Part shown: positions 18,245 through 27,551 of the stretch, piece after piece
Position numbering within the stretch: position 1 is the first letter of the stretch
Layout of the letters: each line of letters starts with the position of its first letter
Source: Labedella populi
Lineage (GTDB): Bacteria > Actinomycetota > Actinomycetes > Actinomycetales > Microbacteriaceae
Length of the DNA stretch: 64,000 nucleotides
Direction of reading: 5' to 3'
Assembly (NCBI RefSeq): GCF_004078655.1
Contig: NZ_RZNC01000007.1
Span: 1 to 64,000, forward strand
Position numbers and translations under genes: made by a program
The notes under the pieces: model-generated
What the model saw: only the letters and a program-made list of their open reading frames with translations
What the model was told of the DNA's origin: nothing
The model's database searches: none

Positions 18245-18313
18245 GCGCTCACTCCCCTCGCCTTTGGGCTGTCATATATCCGCGGTCGAACCGCCCTCGT
18301 GGCGCGTGCTCGC

Positions 18314-20728
18314 TCAGGCTCCGACGTAGGCGGCGAGATGCTCGCCCGTGAGGGTGGAGCGCGCGGCGACGAGGTCGGCGGGAGTGCCCTCGAAGACGAT
18401 CGACCCGCCGTCATGGCCGGCCCCCGGCCCCACGTCGATAATCCAGTCGGCATGCGCCATGACGGCCTGGTGGTGCTCGATGACGATGACGGAGGTGCCC
18501 GACTCAACGAGGCGATCGAGCAGGCCGAGGAGGTTCTCGACGTCGGCGAGGTGGAGGCCCGTCGTGGGCTCGTCGAGGATGTAGACGCGTCCCTTCTCGC
18601 CCATGTGCGTCGCGAGCTTGAGACGCTGACGCTCGCCGCCCGAGAGCGTCGTGAGGGGCTGCCCGAGGCTCACGTAGCCGAGCCCCACATCGGCAAGCCG
18701 ATCGAGGATCGCGTGCGCCGCCGGCGTGCGGGCCTCGCCGCTGCCGAAAAACGACTCCGCCTCGGCGACCGACATCGCGAGCACCTCGCTGATGTCCTTC
18801 CCGCCGAGCGTGTACTCGAGCACGGACGCCTGGAAGCGCTTGCCCTCGCACACCTCGCACGTCGACGCGACGCTCGCCAGGACGCCGAGGTCGGTGTAGA
18901 TGACGCCGTTGCCGTTGCAGTTGGGGCACGCACCCTCCGAGTTGGCGCTGAAGAGAGCAAGCTTGACGCCGTTGGCCTTCGCGAATGCCTTCCGGATGGG
19001 CTCGAGCAGACCCGTATACGTCGCGGGGTTGCTGCGCCGGGACCCCTTGATGGCGCCCTGGTCGATCGAGACAACGCCCTCGCGCCCCGCGATCGAGCCG
19101 TGCACGAGCGAACTCTTGCCGGAGCCCGCGACACCCGTCACGACCGTGAGGACGCCGAGAGGAACGTCGAGGTCGACGTTTCGCAGGTTGTTCGCCGACG
19201 CTCCCCGCACCTCGAGCACACCCGTCGGGGTCCGTACCGTCTCCTTGAGGGAGGCGCGGTCGTCGAGGTGCCGGCCCGTCAGCGTGTCGCTCGCGCGCAG
19301 CCCCTCGACGGTTCCCTCGAAGCAGATCTCGCCGCCGTGGACGCCCGCACCCGGGCCGAGATCGACGACGTGGTCGGCGATCGCGATCGCCTCGGGCTTG
19401 TGCTCCACGACGAGCACGGTGTTCCCCTTGTCACGCAGACGCAGGAGCAGTTCGTTCATGCGTTGGATGTCGTGCGGGTGCAGACCGATCGTGGGCTCGT
19501 CGAAGACGTACGTGACGTCCGTGAGCGAGGACCCGAGGTGACGGATCATCTTCGTGCGCTGCGCCTCGCCGCCGGAGAGCGTCCCGGCCGGCCGGTCGAG
19601 CGAGAGATAGCCGAGCCCGATCGAGACGAACGAGTCGAGCGTGTCGGACAGCGCCGCGAGGAGGGGGGCGACGGAGGGCCCGTCGAGCGCACGCACCCAG
19701 TCGGCGAGGTCGCTGATCTGCATCGCGCTCGCCTCGGCGATGTTGATGCCGCGGATGCGCGACGACCGTGCGCCCTCATTGAGCCGGGTCCCGCCGCACT
19801 CCGGGCACGTCGCGAACGTCACCGCACGGTCGACGAAGGCCCGGATGTGCGGCTGCATCGCCTCCCTGTCCTTCGAGAGCATCGACTTCTGCAGCTTCGG
19901 GACGAGGCCCTCGTAGGTCATATTGATGTCCGAGACGCGCACCTTCACGGGCTCCTTGTAGAGGAGGTCGTGGCGCTCCTTCTCGGTGAAGTCGCGGATG
20001 GGCTTGTCCGGGTCGAAGAAACCGGAACCCGTGTAGATCTTCACGCCCCAGCCGTCGGCGGTGTAGCCGGGAATCGTGATAGCGCCCTCGTTGAGCGACT
20101 TCGACTCGTCGTAGATCTGGGTGAGGTCGATGTCGTTGACCTTGCCCATGCCTTCGCAGCGCGGGCACATGCCGCCCGTGATGGAGAAGTCGCGGCGCTC
20201 CTTCGTCGTGACGCCGGCCTTCTCGAAGGTCACGGCGCCGGCGCCCGAGATCGAGGCGACGTTGAACGAGAACGCCTGCGGAGCGCCGATGTGCGGCTCC
20301 CCGAGCCGACTGAAGAGGATGCGGAGGAGGGCACCCGTGTCGGTCGCGGTGCCGACGGTCGAGCGGACGTTCGCTCCCATGCGCTCTTGGTCCACGAGGA
20401 TCGCCGTCGTCAGCCCTTCGAGCACGTCGACGTCGGGGCGCGACTGGCTCGGCATGAAGCCCTGCACGAACGAGCTGTACGTCTCGTTGATCATGCGCTG
20501 CGACTCGGCCGCGATCGTCGCGAACACGAGGGAGCTCTTCCCCGAGCCCGAGACGCCCGTGAACACCGTGAGCCGGCGCTTCGGCAGGTCGACGGAGACG
20601 TTCTTGAGGTTGTTCTCGCGCGCGCCGACGACCCGGATCAGGTCGTGACGATCGGCGGGGTGCCGGCCGTCGAAAGGGGCGGCAGGCTCGGCGTGCGTTG
20701 CGGAAGAGGTACCAGGCATCGTCGACAT
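18314..20728 (-). CDS. UvrA-like ABC ATPase without UvrB-binding domain
   Basis: 804-residue paralogue of excinuclease subunit UvrA (about 950 residues). Two ABC units are present with Walker A GVSGSGKSS (~56-64) and GVAGSGKSS (~530). The C-terminal zinc finger is intact (CPNC ... CEVC). In the first unit the sequence runs from the STVGT segment straight to FSFN and CPRCEGMG, so the UvrB-binding domain and first zinc module are missing. Such proteins (DrrC-like) are linked to drug resistance or DNA-intercalator release rather than UvrABC excision. Its start lies 6 bases after a TAGCAT hexamer with no Shine-Dalgarno. Confidence 0.88.
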   Translation of the reverse strand: MSTMPGTSSATHAEPAAPFDGRHPADRHDLIRVVGARENNLKNVSVDLPKRRLTVFTGVSGSGKSSLVFATIAAESQRMINETYSSFVQGFMPSQSRPDVDVLEGLTTAILVDQERMGANVRSTVGTATDTGALLRILFSRLGEPHIGAPQAFSFNVASISGAGAVTFEKAGVTTKERRDFSITGGMCPRCEGMGKVNDIDLTQIYDESKSLNEGAITIPGYTADGWGVKIYTGSGFFDPDKPIRDFTEKERHDLLYKEPVKVRVSDINMTYEGLVPKLQKSMLSKDREAMQPHIRAFVDRAVTFATCPECGGTRLNEGARSSRIRGINIAEASAMQISDLADWVRALDGPSVAPLLAALSDTLDSFVSIGLGYLSLDRPAGTLSGGEAQRTKMIRHLGSSLTDVTYVFDEPTIGLHPHDIQRMNELLLRLRDKGNTVLVVEHKPEAIAIADHVVDLGPGAGVHGGEICFEGTVEGLRASDTLTGRHLDDRASLKETVRTPTGVLEVRGASANNLRNVDLDVPLGVLTVVTGVAGSGKSSLVHGSIAGREGVVSIDQGAIKGSRRSNPATYTGLLEPIRKAFAKANGVKLALFSANSEGACPNCNGNGVIYTDLGVLASVASTCEVCEGKRFQASVLEYTLGGKDISEVLAMSVAEAESFFGSGEARTPAAHAILDRLADVGLGYVSLGQPLTTLSGGERQRLKLATHMGEKGRVYILDEPTTGLHLADVENLLGLLDRLVESGTSVIVIEHHQAVMAHADWIIDVGPGAGHDGGSIVFEGTPADLVAARSTLTGEHLAAYVGA

Positions 20729-20734
20729 GATCAG

Positions 20735-20740
20735 ATGCTA
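20735..20740 (-). promoter_or_regulatory. -10 hexamer TAGCAT of the UvrA-like gene, leaderless
   Basis: TAGCAT on the minus strand is separated from the ATG at 20728 by 6 bases; no ribosome binding site. Confidence 0.5.
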
Positions 20741-20827
20741 GCGACGAGCACCGTCATCGCGCGCTCGATTCTCCCCATTCACGTTCCGCCCTCTCGACGA
20801 ACGGTCGGCCGATCGGCGGGCACCGAG

Positions 20828-20833
20828 TACCCT
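20828..20833 (+). promoter_or_regulatory. -10 hexamer TACCCT of deaD, leaderless
   Basis: TACCCT is followed by 6 bases and the ATG at 20840. AAAGG abuts the start codon and is too close to act as a normal Shine-Dalgarno. Confidence 0.5.
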
Positions 20834-20839
20834 TAAAGG

Positions 20840-22738
20840 ATGACTTCCCTTCAGGACACGACGGAGCCGGGCGACGCGGCGTCGACGGACACCGCGAACG
20901 CCGCCGCCGAGCAGGCCCCCGAGACCCAGACGTTCGCCGACCTCGGACTCGCCGACACCGTCCTGAAGGCCGTCAAGGACCTCGGGTACGAGACCCCGTC
21001 GGCCATCCAGGCCGCCACCATCCCGACGCTGCTCGAGGGGCGCGACGTCGTCGGCCTCGCGCAGACCGGTACCGGCAAGACGGCCGCGTTCGCGCTCCCG
21101 ATCCTCTCGCGCCTCGACACGTCGCAGAAGAAGCCGCAGGCCCTCGTGCTCGCGCCGACCCGTGAACTCGCCCTGCAGGTGTGCGAGGCCTTCGAGAGCT
21201 ACGCGGCCCACCTCCGGGGCGTGCACGTCCTCCCCGTCTACGGCGGGCAGGCGTACGGCGTGCAACTCTCCGCGCTCCGTCGCGGGGTGCATGTCGTCGT
21301 CGGCACCCCCGGCCGCATCATGGACCACCTCGAGAAGGGCACCCTCGACCTCTCGGAGCTCAAGTACCTCGTGCTCGACGAGGCGGACGAGATGCTGCGA
21401 ATGGGCTTCGCGGAAGATGTCGAGACGATCCTCGCCGACACCCCGTCAAACAAGCAGGTCGCACTGTTCTCCGCGACGATGCCGGCGCAGATCCGCCGCA
21501 TCTCGCAGAAGTACCTCAACGACCCCGAAGAGATCACCGTCAAGAGCAAGACGACGACCTCCTCGAACACGACGCAGCGCTACCTCGTCGTCTCCTACCC
21601 GCAGAAGGTCGACGCACTCACGCGCATCCTCGAGGTCGAGAACTTCGAGGCGATGATCGTCTTCGTGCGGACGAAGAGCGAGACCGAGACGCTCGCCGAG
21701 AAGCTGCGCGCCCGCGGCTACACGGCCGCAGCCATCAGCGGAGACGTCGCGCAGGCCCAACGCGAGCGCACCGTCAACCAGTTGAAGTCGGGCAGGCTCG
21801 ACATCCTCGTGGCGACGGACGTGGCCGCTCGCGGACTCGACGTCGACCGCATCAGCCACGTCGTCAATTACGACCTCCCGATCGACACCGAGTCGTACGT
21901 GCACCGCATCGGCCGCACGGGCCGCGCGGGTCGCACGGGCGACGCGATCAGCTTCGTCACGCCGCGCGAGCGCCGCATGCTCACCTCGATCGAGAAGGCG
22001 ACGCGCCAGCCGCTCACGCAGATGCGCCTCCCCACGGCCGACGACGTCAACGCGACGCGCCTCTCGCGCTTCGACGACCAGATCACTGCGGCGCTCGGAC
22101 AGACGGAGGGCATCGACCGGTTCCGCGACATCATCGGCCATTACGTCTCGCACCACGACGTGCCCGAAGCCGACGTCGCCGCAGCCCTCGCGGTCGTCGC
22201 GCAAGGCGACGAGCCCCTCCTGCTCGACCCGAACCAGGACCGCTCCGAGAGCTTCACCGAACGTCGCGACCGTCCCGAGCGCGGCGACCGCGAGCACCGC
22301 TTCGGCGGCGGCAGCCGTTTCGGCGGGGATGACCGGCCGGAGCGGCGGCAGCGCCCGTCGAGCGGACCGATGGCGACGTACCGCATCGCGGTCGGGCGCC
22401 GTCAGCGCGTCGAGCCCCGCCAGATCGTGGGAGCCCTCGCGAACGAGGGCGGCCTCAGCCGGGAGGACTTCGGGATGATCGACATCCGGCCGGACTTCTC
22501 CCTCGTGGAGCTCCCGGCGAACCTCTCGGAGGACAAGCTCGCGAAGCTCGCCGAGACGCGCATCAGCGGCAAGCTCATCGAGTTGCGTCCCGACCGCGGT
22601 GCGCCGGGCAAGCGTCCGCGCACCGACGCCCCGCGCGGCGGCGACCGTGGCGGTTTCCGCGACCGGAACGACGACCGCGGCGGCGACCGGCGTGGTGGCT
22701 TCCGCGACGACCGCCCGGAGCGCAAGCCGCGCTACTGA
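20840..22738 (+). CDS. deaD: DEAD-box RNA helicase (DeaD/CsdA type)
   Basis: 632-residue ATP-dependent RNA helicase, typically acting in ribosome assembly and mRNA turnover at low temperature. Motifs in order: Q motif near 45-60, motif I AQTGTGKT (74-81), motif Ia PTREL, motif II DEAD (~179-182), motif III SAT (~211), then the second RecA lobe with ARGLDVDRI and HRIGRTGRAGR (~353-363). Residues ~510-585 resemble a DbpA-type RNA-binding domain, and the last 40 are a Gly/Arg/Asp-rich tail. Convergent with the MOSC gene. Confidence 0.93.
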   Translation: MTSLQDTTEPGDAASTDTANAAAEQAPETQTFADLGLADTVLKAVKDLGYETPSAIQAATIPTLLEGRDVVGLAQTGTGKTAAFALPILSRLDTSQKKPQALVLAPTRELALQVCEAFESYAAHLRGVHVLPVYGGQAYGVQLSALRRGVHVVVGTPGRIMDHLEKGTLDLSELKYLVLDEADEMLRMGFAEDVETILADTPSNKQVALFSATMPAQIRRISQKYLNDPEEITVKSKTTTSSNTTQRYLVVSYPQKVDALTRILEVENFEAMIVFVRTKSETETLAEKLRARGYTAAAISGDVAQAQRERTVNQLKSGRLDILVATDVAARGLDVDRISHVVNYDLPIDTESYVHRIGRTGRAGRTGDAISFVTPRERRMLTSIEKATRQPLTQMRLPTADDVNATRLSRFDDQITAALGQTEGIDRFRDIIGHYVSHHDVPEADVAAALAVVAQGDEPLLLDPNQDRSESFTERRDRPERGDREHRFGGGSRFGGDDRPERRQRPSSGPMATYRIAVGRRQRVEPRQIVGALANEGGLSREDFGMIDIRPDFSLVELPANLSEDKLAKLAETRISGKLIELRPDRGAPGKRPRTDAPRGGDRGGFRDRNDDRGGDRRGGFRDDRPERKPRY

Positions 22739-22754
22739 GCGCAGGCGACCGACT

Positions 22755-22808
22755 CGAGCCCCTCACGACCCGTCAGCATCTCCGGATCAGACGGTCGAGA
22801 GGGGCTCG
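22755..22808. terminator. Candidate bidirectional terminator hairpin
   Basis: Between convergent deaD and the MOSC gene, CGAGCCCCTC (22755-22764) pairs perfectly with GAGGGGCTCG (22799-22808). The inner flanks CGACC and GGTCG extend the stem with one mismatch. The right arm lies inside the last codons of the MOSC gene. There is no T-run, as is common in high-GC actinobacteria. Confidence 0.45.
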
Positions 22809-23338
22809 TGCGGTTCGGGCGGGAGGACGACGGTGATCCCGTCGCCCGGGCGGATGGTGCCGCCGGAGCGAACGACGGCCATGACGCCCGTGCGGCGCTC
22901 GACGGCGCCGCCGTCGTCGACGCGGATGCACGCCTTCATGAGTCCGTCCTGGAAGCGGTCGATCTGCACGCAGGGGTTCCGGAGCCCCGTGATCTCGACG
23001 CTCGCCTCGTCTCCGAGATGCAGGACCGTGCCGCGCGGGAGGTCGAGGAGTTCGACGCCGGTCGTCGTCACATTCTCGCCCAGCTGACCGGGCGCCACGG
23101 AGAAGCCCTCGTCGAACAGCTCGGCGAAGAGCTCGCTGTGGATGAGGTGCACCTGCCGGAGGTTCGGCTCGTCCTTGTGCCAGCGCTTCCGCGAGCGATG
23201 CTGGACGGTGGTCCCGGCATGGGCGTCGCCCTCGACACCGAGCCCTTCGAGGAGGACGATCTCGGCGGCCGTCGGCTTGCTGAAGTGGTGGCCGCGATCG
23301 AGACTCACGGAGACGACGGCCGGCGCTGCGGGACTCAT
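22787..23338 (-). CDS. MOSC domain protein
   Basis: 183 residues forming one MOSC domain, the C-terminal module of molybdenum-cofactor sulfurases. The conserved Cys is in GLRNPCVQIDRFQDGLM (~131-147); other signatures are GVEGDAHAG (~30-38) and QLGENVTTTGVEL (~87-99). YiiM/YuaD-like stand-alone MOSC proteins are associated with molybdoenzyme handling of N-hydroxylated compounds; the exact reaction here is unknown. The start is set at 23338, with CAGAAT 6 bases upstream; a longer frame reaches 23431. Proximity to the molybdenum island is suggestive. Confidence 0.85.
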   Translation of the reverse strand: MSPAAPAVVSVSLDRGHHFSKPTAAEIVLLEGLGVEGDAHAGTTVQHRSRKRWHKDEPNLRQVHLIHSELFAELFDEGFSVAPGQLGENVTTTGVELLDLPRGTVLHLGDEASVEITGLRNPCVQIDRFQDGLMKACIRVDDGGAVERRTGVMAVVRSGGTIRPGDGITVVLPPEPHEPLSTV

Positions 23339-23484
23339 GAATCGATTCTGCCCGCTGCGCTGCTTCGTCGCGCTCGGACACACCTCCCGAGCACCGAGCG
23401 ACCACATCCGAGTACCACCGGCATGCTCCACAGATACACCCCTGGTCGGATGCGGGTCACAGTTTCGCGTGCGATTCTCGAGAC

Positions 23485-24558
23485 ATGAACACGTCAGTGA
23501 AGCGCTGGGTTCCGTTCGCCGCCGTACCCGTCATCGCCGTCGCCGCGGCCATCGCCATCCCCCTGTCGACGAACGCTGCGCAGGACCTCCCCGAGAAGAC
23601 CCCGCAGGAGCTGCTGACCCTCGTCGCCGAGAGCGACGTCCGAGCCTTCTCCGGCGAGTTCACCCAGACCTCCGACCTCGGCCTTCCCGACCTCTCCGGC
23701 TTCGGCGGAACGAGCGCGAGCGGCGGCGAGTCGTCGATCGCCACAGCGATCATGGAGCTCGCCACCACCTCGCACGACGCCCGCGTCTACGTCGACGCCG
23801 AGCAAGGCGTACGCCTGCAGGTCCTCGACCGGCTCGACGAGCGCGACGTCATCGCGACGGCCGACGACGGCCTCTGGGTGTACGACTCCGGCGAGAAGAC
23901 CGCTGCGCACGTGACCGCCTCGGGTGACCTGCCCGACGCGCCGGAGGCTCCGGACACCGACGTCCCGACGCCCTCCTCCGTCGCCGAGGACCTGCTCGCC
24001 TCGCTCGACGAGTCGACGACCGTCGCCGTCGGCTCGACCGCCACCGTCGCGGGTCGCAGCGCGTACGAACTCCTTCTCACGCCGCGCGACGACTCCTCCC
24101 TCGTCGGGTCGGTCGTGGTGTCGATCGACGGCGAGACGGGCCTCCCACTCGGGATCGCCGTCACGGCCGACGGCGACTCCTCTCCGGCGTTGAGCGTCGC
24201 CTACACGAGCATCGACTTCTCCACTCCGGACGCCGACCTCTTCACCTTCACGCCGCCGAGCGGCGTCGAGGTGACCGAGAAGACCGTGCCGGTCGACGGT
24301 CACTCTGACTCGGTGTCGCCTGGCGACGCCGACGACTCGACGCTCCCGGGCGCGACGACCTCCGGCACCGGCTGGACCACGATCGTCGAACTGCCCGCGG
24401 GCGACGCGTCCGTCTTCGAGGGACTCGACGCCGTGACGACGCCCGTCGACGGCGGTCGCGTCCTGTCGTCGGCCCTCGTGAACGTGCTCTTCACCGACGA
24501 CGGCCGAGTGCTCGCGGGAGCCGTGTCGCTCGGCGCACTGGAGGCGGCCGCCCGATGA
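23485..24558 (+). CDS. LolA-like secreted lipoprotein-carrier family protein
   Basis: 357 residues with an N-terminal signal peptide (hydrophobic ~12-30) and a likely Ala-type cleavage near residue 33; there is no lipobox. The rest is rich in beta strands and matches the LolA/DUF2092-like proteins that actinobacteria encode next to an ABC exporter. Residues ~50-230 cover the core, followed by a Ser/Asp/Thr-rich spacer and a short C-terminal domain. The stop overlaps the ATPase gene in ATGA, so the three genes form a unit, probably for export or extraction of a lipidic or membrane substrate. GATTCT lies 6 bases before the ATG. Confidence 0.8.
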   Translation: MNTSVKRWVPFAAVPVIAVAAAIAIPLSTNAAQDLPEKTPQELLTLVAESDVRAFSGEFTQTSDLGLPDLSGFGGTSASGGESSIATAIMELATTSHDARVYVDAEQGVRLQVLDRLDERDVIATADDGLWVYDSGEKTAAHVTASGDLPDAPEAPDTDVPTPSSVAEDLLASLDESTTVAVGSTATVAGRSAYELLLTPRDDSSLVGSVVVSIDGETGLPLGIAVTADGDSSPALSVAYTSIDFSTPDADLFTFTPPSGVEVTEKTVPVDGHSDSVSPGDADDSTLPGATTSGTGWTTIVELPAGDASVFEGLDAVTTPVDGGRVLSSALVNVLFTDDGRVLAGAVSLGALEAAAR

Positions 24559-25523
24559 CCGGGGGTGGGCTCGCGATCGAGACGCGCGGCCTCACGAAGC
24601 GATTCGGACACCACGAGGCGGTCTCGGCGCTCGATCTCGACGTCCCGACGGGTTCGGTTTTCGGGTTCCTCGGACCGAACGGTTCCGGGAAGACGACGAC
24701 GATCCGCATGCTGCTGGCCCTCGCTGCGCCGAGCACCGGCACCATCTCGGTGCTCGGTTCCGAGATGCCGTCGCGATCGTCGGACGTACTCCCCCGTGTC
24801 GGCGCCCTCGTCGAGGGTCCCGGCTTCTATCCGTTCCTCTCTGGAGCCGCCAATCTGACACGATTCGATGCTGCCGAACCCGCGACGTCGACCCGCACGA
24901 GGTCCTCGCGGGTCGCCGACGCTCTCGCCCGCGTGGGACTGTCCGCCGCAGCACGCAAGAAAGTCGGGTCGTACTCCCTCGGGATGAAGCAACGGCTCGG
25001 CATCGCCGTCGCACTCCTCTCGCCGCGGGACCTCATCGTCCTCGACGAGCCGACGAACGGACTCGACCCGCAGGGTACGCGCGAGGTGCGTGCCCTCATC
25101 CGCGGGTTGAACGCCGACGGCACGACCGTGCTGGTGTCGAGCCATCTACTGGCGGAGATCGAGCAGCTCTGCACTCACGCCGCCGTCATGCGAACGGGAC
25201 GCCTCGTGGCCCAGGGCGGGCTCGACGAACTCCGCGGCACGACCGCGGCGTTCGAACTCCTGACGCCCGACGCGGGTGAGGCGATCGGCGTGCTCGCTCG
25301 CCACGGCCTCGAACCCCACGTCGCGCGCGACGCCCACTCCGGCGGCCCGTCCGCCGATGCCGCTCGTGTCGATGCCGATCTCCCGTCGAGCGTCCGGTCG
25401 GAGGACCTCGTCGCTGCGCTCGTCGCGGCCGACGTCCGCGTCCGTGGCGTCGCCGTGCGGCGCCCATCGCTCGAGGAGCGCTTCGTCGAGCTCACCGGGG
25501 AGGGCTTCGATGTCGAACGCTGA
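24555..25523 (+). CDS. ABC transporter ATP-binding protein
   Basis: 322-residue ATPase of the ABC-2 (CcmA/NatA-like) type. Walker A GPNGSGKTTT lies near 40-49, the signature SLGMKQRLGIA near 143-153, and Walker B LIVLDEPTNGLDPQG near 160-174. A C-terminal extension of about 90 residues is typical of this group. ATGA overlap with the upstream LolA-like gene and a 14-base overlap with the downstream permease show a single operon. Confidence 0.93.
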   Translation: MTGGGLAIETRGLTKRFGHHEAVSALDLDVPTGSVFGFLGPNGSGKTTTIRMLLALAAPSTGTISVLGSEMPSRSSDVLPRVGALVEGPGFYPFLSGAANLTRFDAAEPATSTRTRSSRVADALARVGLSAAARKKVGSYSLGMKQRLGIAVALLSPRDLIVLDEPTNGLDPQGTREVRALIRGLNADGTTVLVSSHLLAEIEQLCTHAAVMRTGRLVAQGGLDELRGTTAAFELLTPDAGEAIGVLARHGLEPHVARDAHSGGPSADAARVDADLPSSVRSEDLVAALVAADVRVRGVAVRRPSLEERFVELTGEGFDVER

Positions 25524-26388
25524 CGCGATCGCGGCGACCACCGATGGCCCCGGGGTCGGCACCCCACCGAGTCGTCGTGGCCGAGGCGCCGGCGCGTTCC
25601 TCCTCTCGGAACTCGCCTTGCTCTTCCGGCGACGCCGCACGTGGGCTCTCCTTGGCGCCCTCGCCGCGATCCCCGTCCTCCTCGCCATCGCCGTGAGACT
25701 CTCGGGAGAGGGCGGCGGCCCCTCCTTCGTCGGCGACATCGCGGGCAACGGCCTGTTCACCGGCTTCGCCGCCATCACCGTTGCGGTCCCGCTCTTCCTT
25801 CCGCTCACGATCGGTGTCGTGGCGGGTGATTCCGCCGCCGGCGAGGCCTCACTCGGCACGCTGCGATACCTCCTCATCACACCCGTCGGGCGCATCCGGC
25901 TGCTCCTCGTGAAGTTCGCCGCCGCAGCGGTCTTCTGCCTCACTGCGGCGCTCACGGTCATGATCGTCGGCATCCTCATCGGGCTCGCGCTGTTTCCCAT
26001 CGGGCCGGTGACCGTGCTGTCGGGCACGGAGGTCCCGGTGGTCGAGGCGATCGGTCGAGCACTGCTCATCGCCGTCTACGTCGCCGTCTCGCTCCTCGGG
26101 CTCTCCGCCATCGGACTGTTCATCTCGACGCTCACGGACGTGCCTGTCGGCGCAATGGCGGCGACCGTCGTCCTCTCGATCACATCGCAGATCCTCGGGT
26201 CGTTGTCGCAGCTCTCCGCGCTCCACCCGTACCTCTTCACAACCCACTGGTTCGGCTTCGGCGACCTGCTGCGCGACCCGATCTCGTTGACGAGCTTCGG
26301 CGAGAACGCACTCCTCCAACTGGTCTACGTCGTCGTCTTCGGTTCCCTCGCGATGGGACGCTTCGTCACACGCGACATCCTGTCCTGA
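25510..26388 (+). CDS. ABC-2 type transporter permease
   Basis: 292-residue membrane subunit paired with the preceding ATPase. About six hydrophobic segments run from residue 45 to 290, beginning after an Arg-rich FRRRRTW stretch. The start ATG lies inside the end of the ATPase gene (14-base overlap). An export direction is expected for the ABC-2 class. The substrate is unknown; the coupled LolA-like protein suggests a lipid-modified or hydrophobic cargo. Confidence 0.9.
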   Translation: MSNADAIAATTDGPGVGTPPSRRGRGAGAFLLSELALLFRRRRTWALLGALAAIPVLLAIAVRLSGEGGGPSFVGDIAGNGLFTGFAAITVAVPLFLPLTIGVVAGDSAAGEASLGTLRYLLITPVGRIRLLLVKFAAAAVFCLTAALTVMIVGILIGLALFPIGPVTVLSGTEVPVVEAIGRALLIAVYVAVSLLGLSAIGLFISTLTDVPVGAMAATVVLSITSQILGSLSQLSALHPYLFTTHWFGFGDLLRDPISLTSFGENALLQLVYVVVFGSLAMGRFVTRDILS

Positions 26389-26465
26389 CGCTCGCGCGGC
26401 TCGGCTCGGCTCGGCCCGCCCTCGGCATCGGCGACGGCCTCGAGTGCCACGATCCCCACACGAAA

Positions 26466-26523
26466 TAGCGCGTTTGTGCGCAGATCTACCGATGTACCGG
26501 GCGATCTGCGCACAAACGCGCTA
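26466..26523. terminator. Perfect 21-bp inverted repeat (bidirectional terminator or REP-like element)
   Basis: Arms at 26466-26486 and 26503-26523 are exact reverse complements over 21 bases, each running from TAGCGCG to the GATC core, with a 16-base loop. It sits between the convergent ABC permease and aldo/keto reductase genes, where a terminator is expected, but the stem is unusually long and no T-run follows. Confidence 0.6.
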
Positions 26524-26555
26524 CGTGGTGGGTCAGGGAAGGTGACGGCGCGGGG

Positions 26556-27485
26556 TCACGGGAGGATGTGGCCCGCCGCGGTGAAGAGGCGGTACCACTC
26601 CTCACGCGTGAGAGTCACGTCAGAGCCGGCCGCGGCCTCCTGGACACGGCCGGGCTTCGTCGTGCCGAGAACGACCTGCATCTTCGCCGGGTGACGCGTG
26701 ATCCATGCGGTCGCAATGCCCATGGGAGTGACACCGTACTGCCCCGCGAGCTCGTCGAGCACGTCGTTCAGCTCGGCGAAGTTCTCGCGGTCGCCGAGGA
26801 ACACGCCGTCGAAGAATCCCTTCTGGAACGGTGACCACGCCTGGAGCGTGATGTCGTGGAGGCGCGCGTAGTCGAGCATGCCGTTGTCGCGATCCACCGA
26901 CTGGTCGAGGCCGACCATGTTCGCGGCGACGCCCGACGCGATGATCGGCGCGTGCGTGATGCTCAACTGCACCTGGTTCACGACGAGCGGCTTCGTCACG
27001 AATCGACGCAACAGATCGAGCTGACCGGGGGTGTGGTTCGAGACGCCGAAGTTGCGCACCTTGCCGGCATCAGCGAGTTCGTCGAACGCCGCAGCGACCT
27101 CTTCGGGCTCGACGAGCGTGTCGGGACGGTGCAGGAGCAGGATGTCGAGGTAGTCGAGCCGCAGCGCGGCGAGCGACTCGTCGACGGTCCGCAGGATGTG
27201 CTCCTTCGAGAAGTCGAAGGAGCCGTCGCGGATACCCACCTTGCTCTGGACGATCACCGACTCGCGTTCGGACGGGCTGAAGGTGACGGCGTCGCCGAAG
27301 CGCTTCTCGGCGCCGTGACGCTCGTCGCCGTAGATGTCGGCGTGGTCGAACATGGTGACGCCCGCCTCGCGGGCGGTCGCGACGAGGGTGCGGATCTCCT
27401 CGTCGCTGAGGGGGCTGATCCTCATCAGCCCGAGGATCACATCGGAAGCGGTCAGATCGGTTTGCGGCAGTGCAATGTTCTTCAC
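26556..27485 (-). CDS. Aldo/keto reductase
   Basis: 309-residue NADPH-dependent oxidoreductase of the YdhF-like branch. The catalytic tetrad region is visible: Asp and Tyr in FDHADIYGDE (~44-53), Lys in VIVQSKVGI (~80) and His in LLHRPD (~118). The C-terminal cofactor segment VVLGTTKPGR (~278-287) is typical. I place the start at the GTG 27485 because family members begin with a sequence like KNIALPQTDL and because GAGAAT lies 6 bases upstream; an ATG at 27521 would add 12 residues. Divergent from tetR, so its promoter may also feel the TetR operator. Physiological substrate unknown. Confidence 0.87.
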   Translation of the reverse strand: MKNIALPQTDLTASDVILGLMRISPLSDEEIRTLVATAREAGVTMFDHADIYGDERHGAEKRFGDAVTFSPSERESVIVQSKVGIRDGSFDFSKEHILRTVDESLAALRLDYLDILLLHRPDTLVEPEEVAAAFDELADAGKVRNFGVSNHTPGQLDLLRRFVTKPLVVNQVQLSITHAPIIASGVAANMVGLDQSVDRDNGMLDYARLHDITLQAWSPFQKGFFDGVFLGDRENFAELNDVLDELAGQYGVTPMGIATAWITRHPAKMQVVLGTTKPGRVQEAAAGSDVTLTREEWYRLFTAAGHILP

Positions 27486-27522
27486 TCCCCCATTCTCGTC
27501 GTGGACACCGCAGTACCGCATC

Positions 27523-27551
27523 TTGACCGCTCAATCTGACAGTCGTAAGAT
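27523..27551 (+). promoter_or_regulatory. Promoter of the tetR-pip operon
   Basis: -35 TTGACC (27523-27528) and -10 TAAGAT (27546-27551) with 17 bases between them, close to the housekeeping consensus. The predicted start of transcription near 27558 lies inside the palindromic operator. Confidence 0.7.

Noticed and set aside
26394-26530. Insertion sequence or MITE with terminal inverted repeats around the 21-bp palindrome.
   Set aside because: No transposase, no target-site duplication, and the arms are only 16 bases apart, so a hairpin is the more direct reading.
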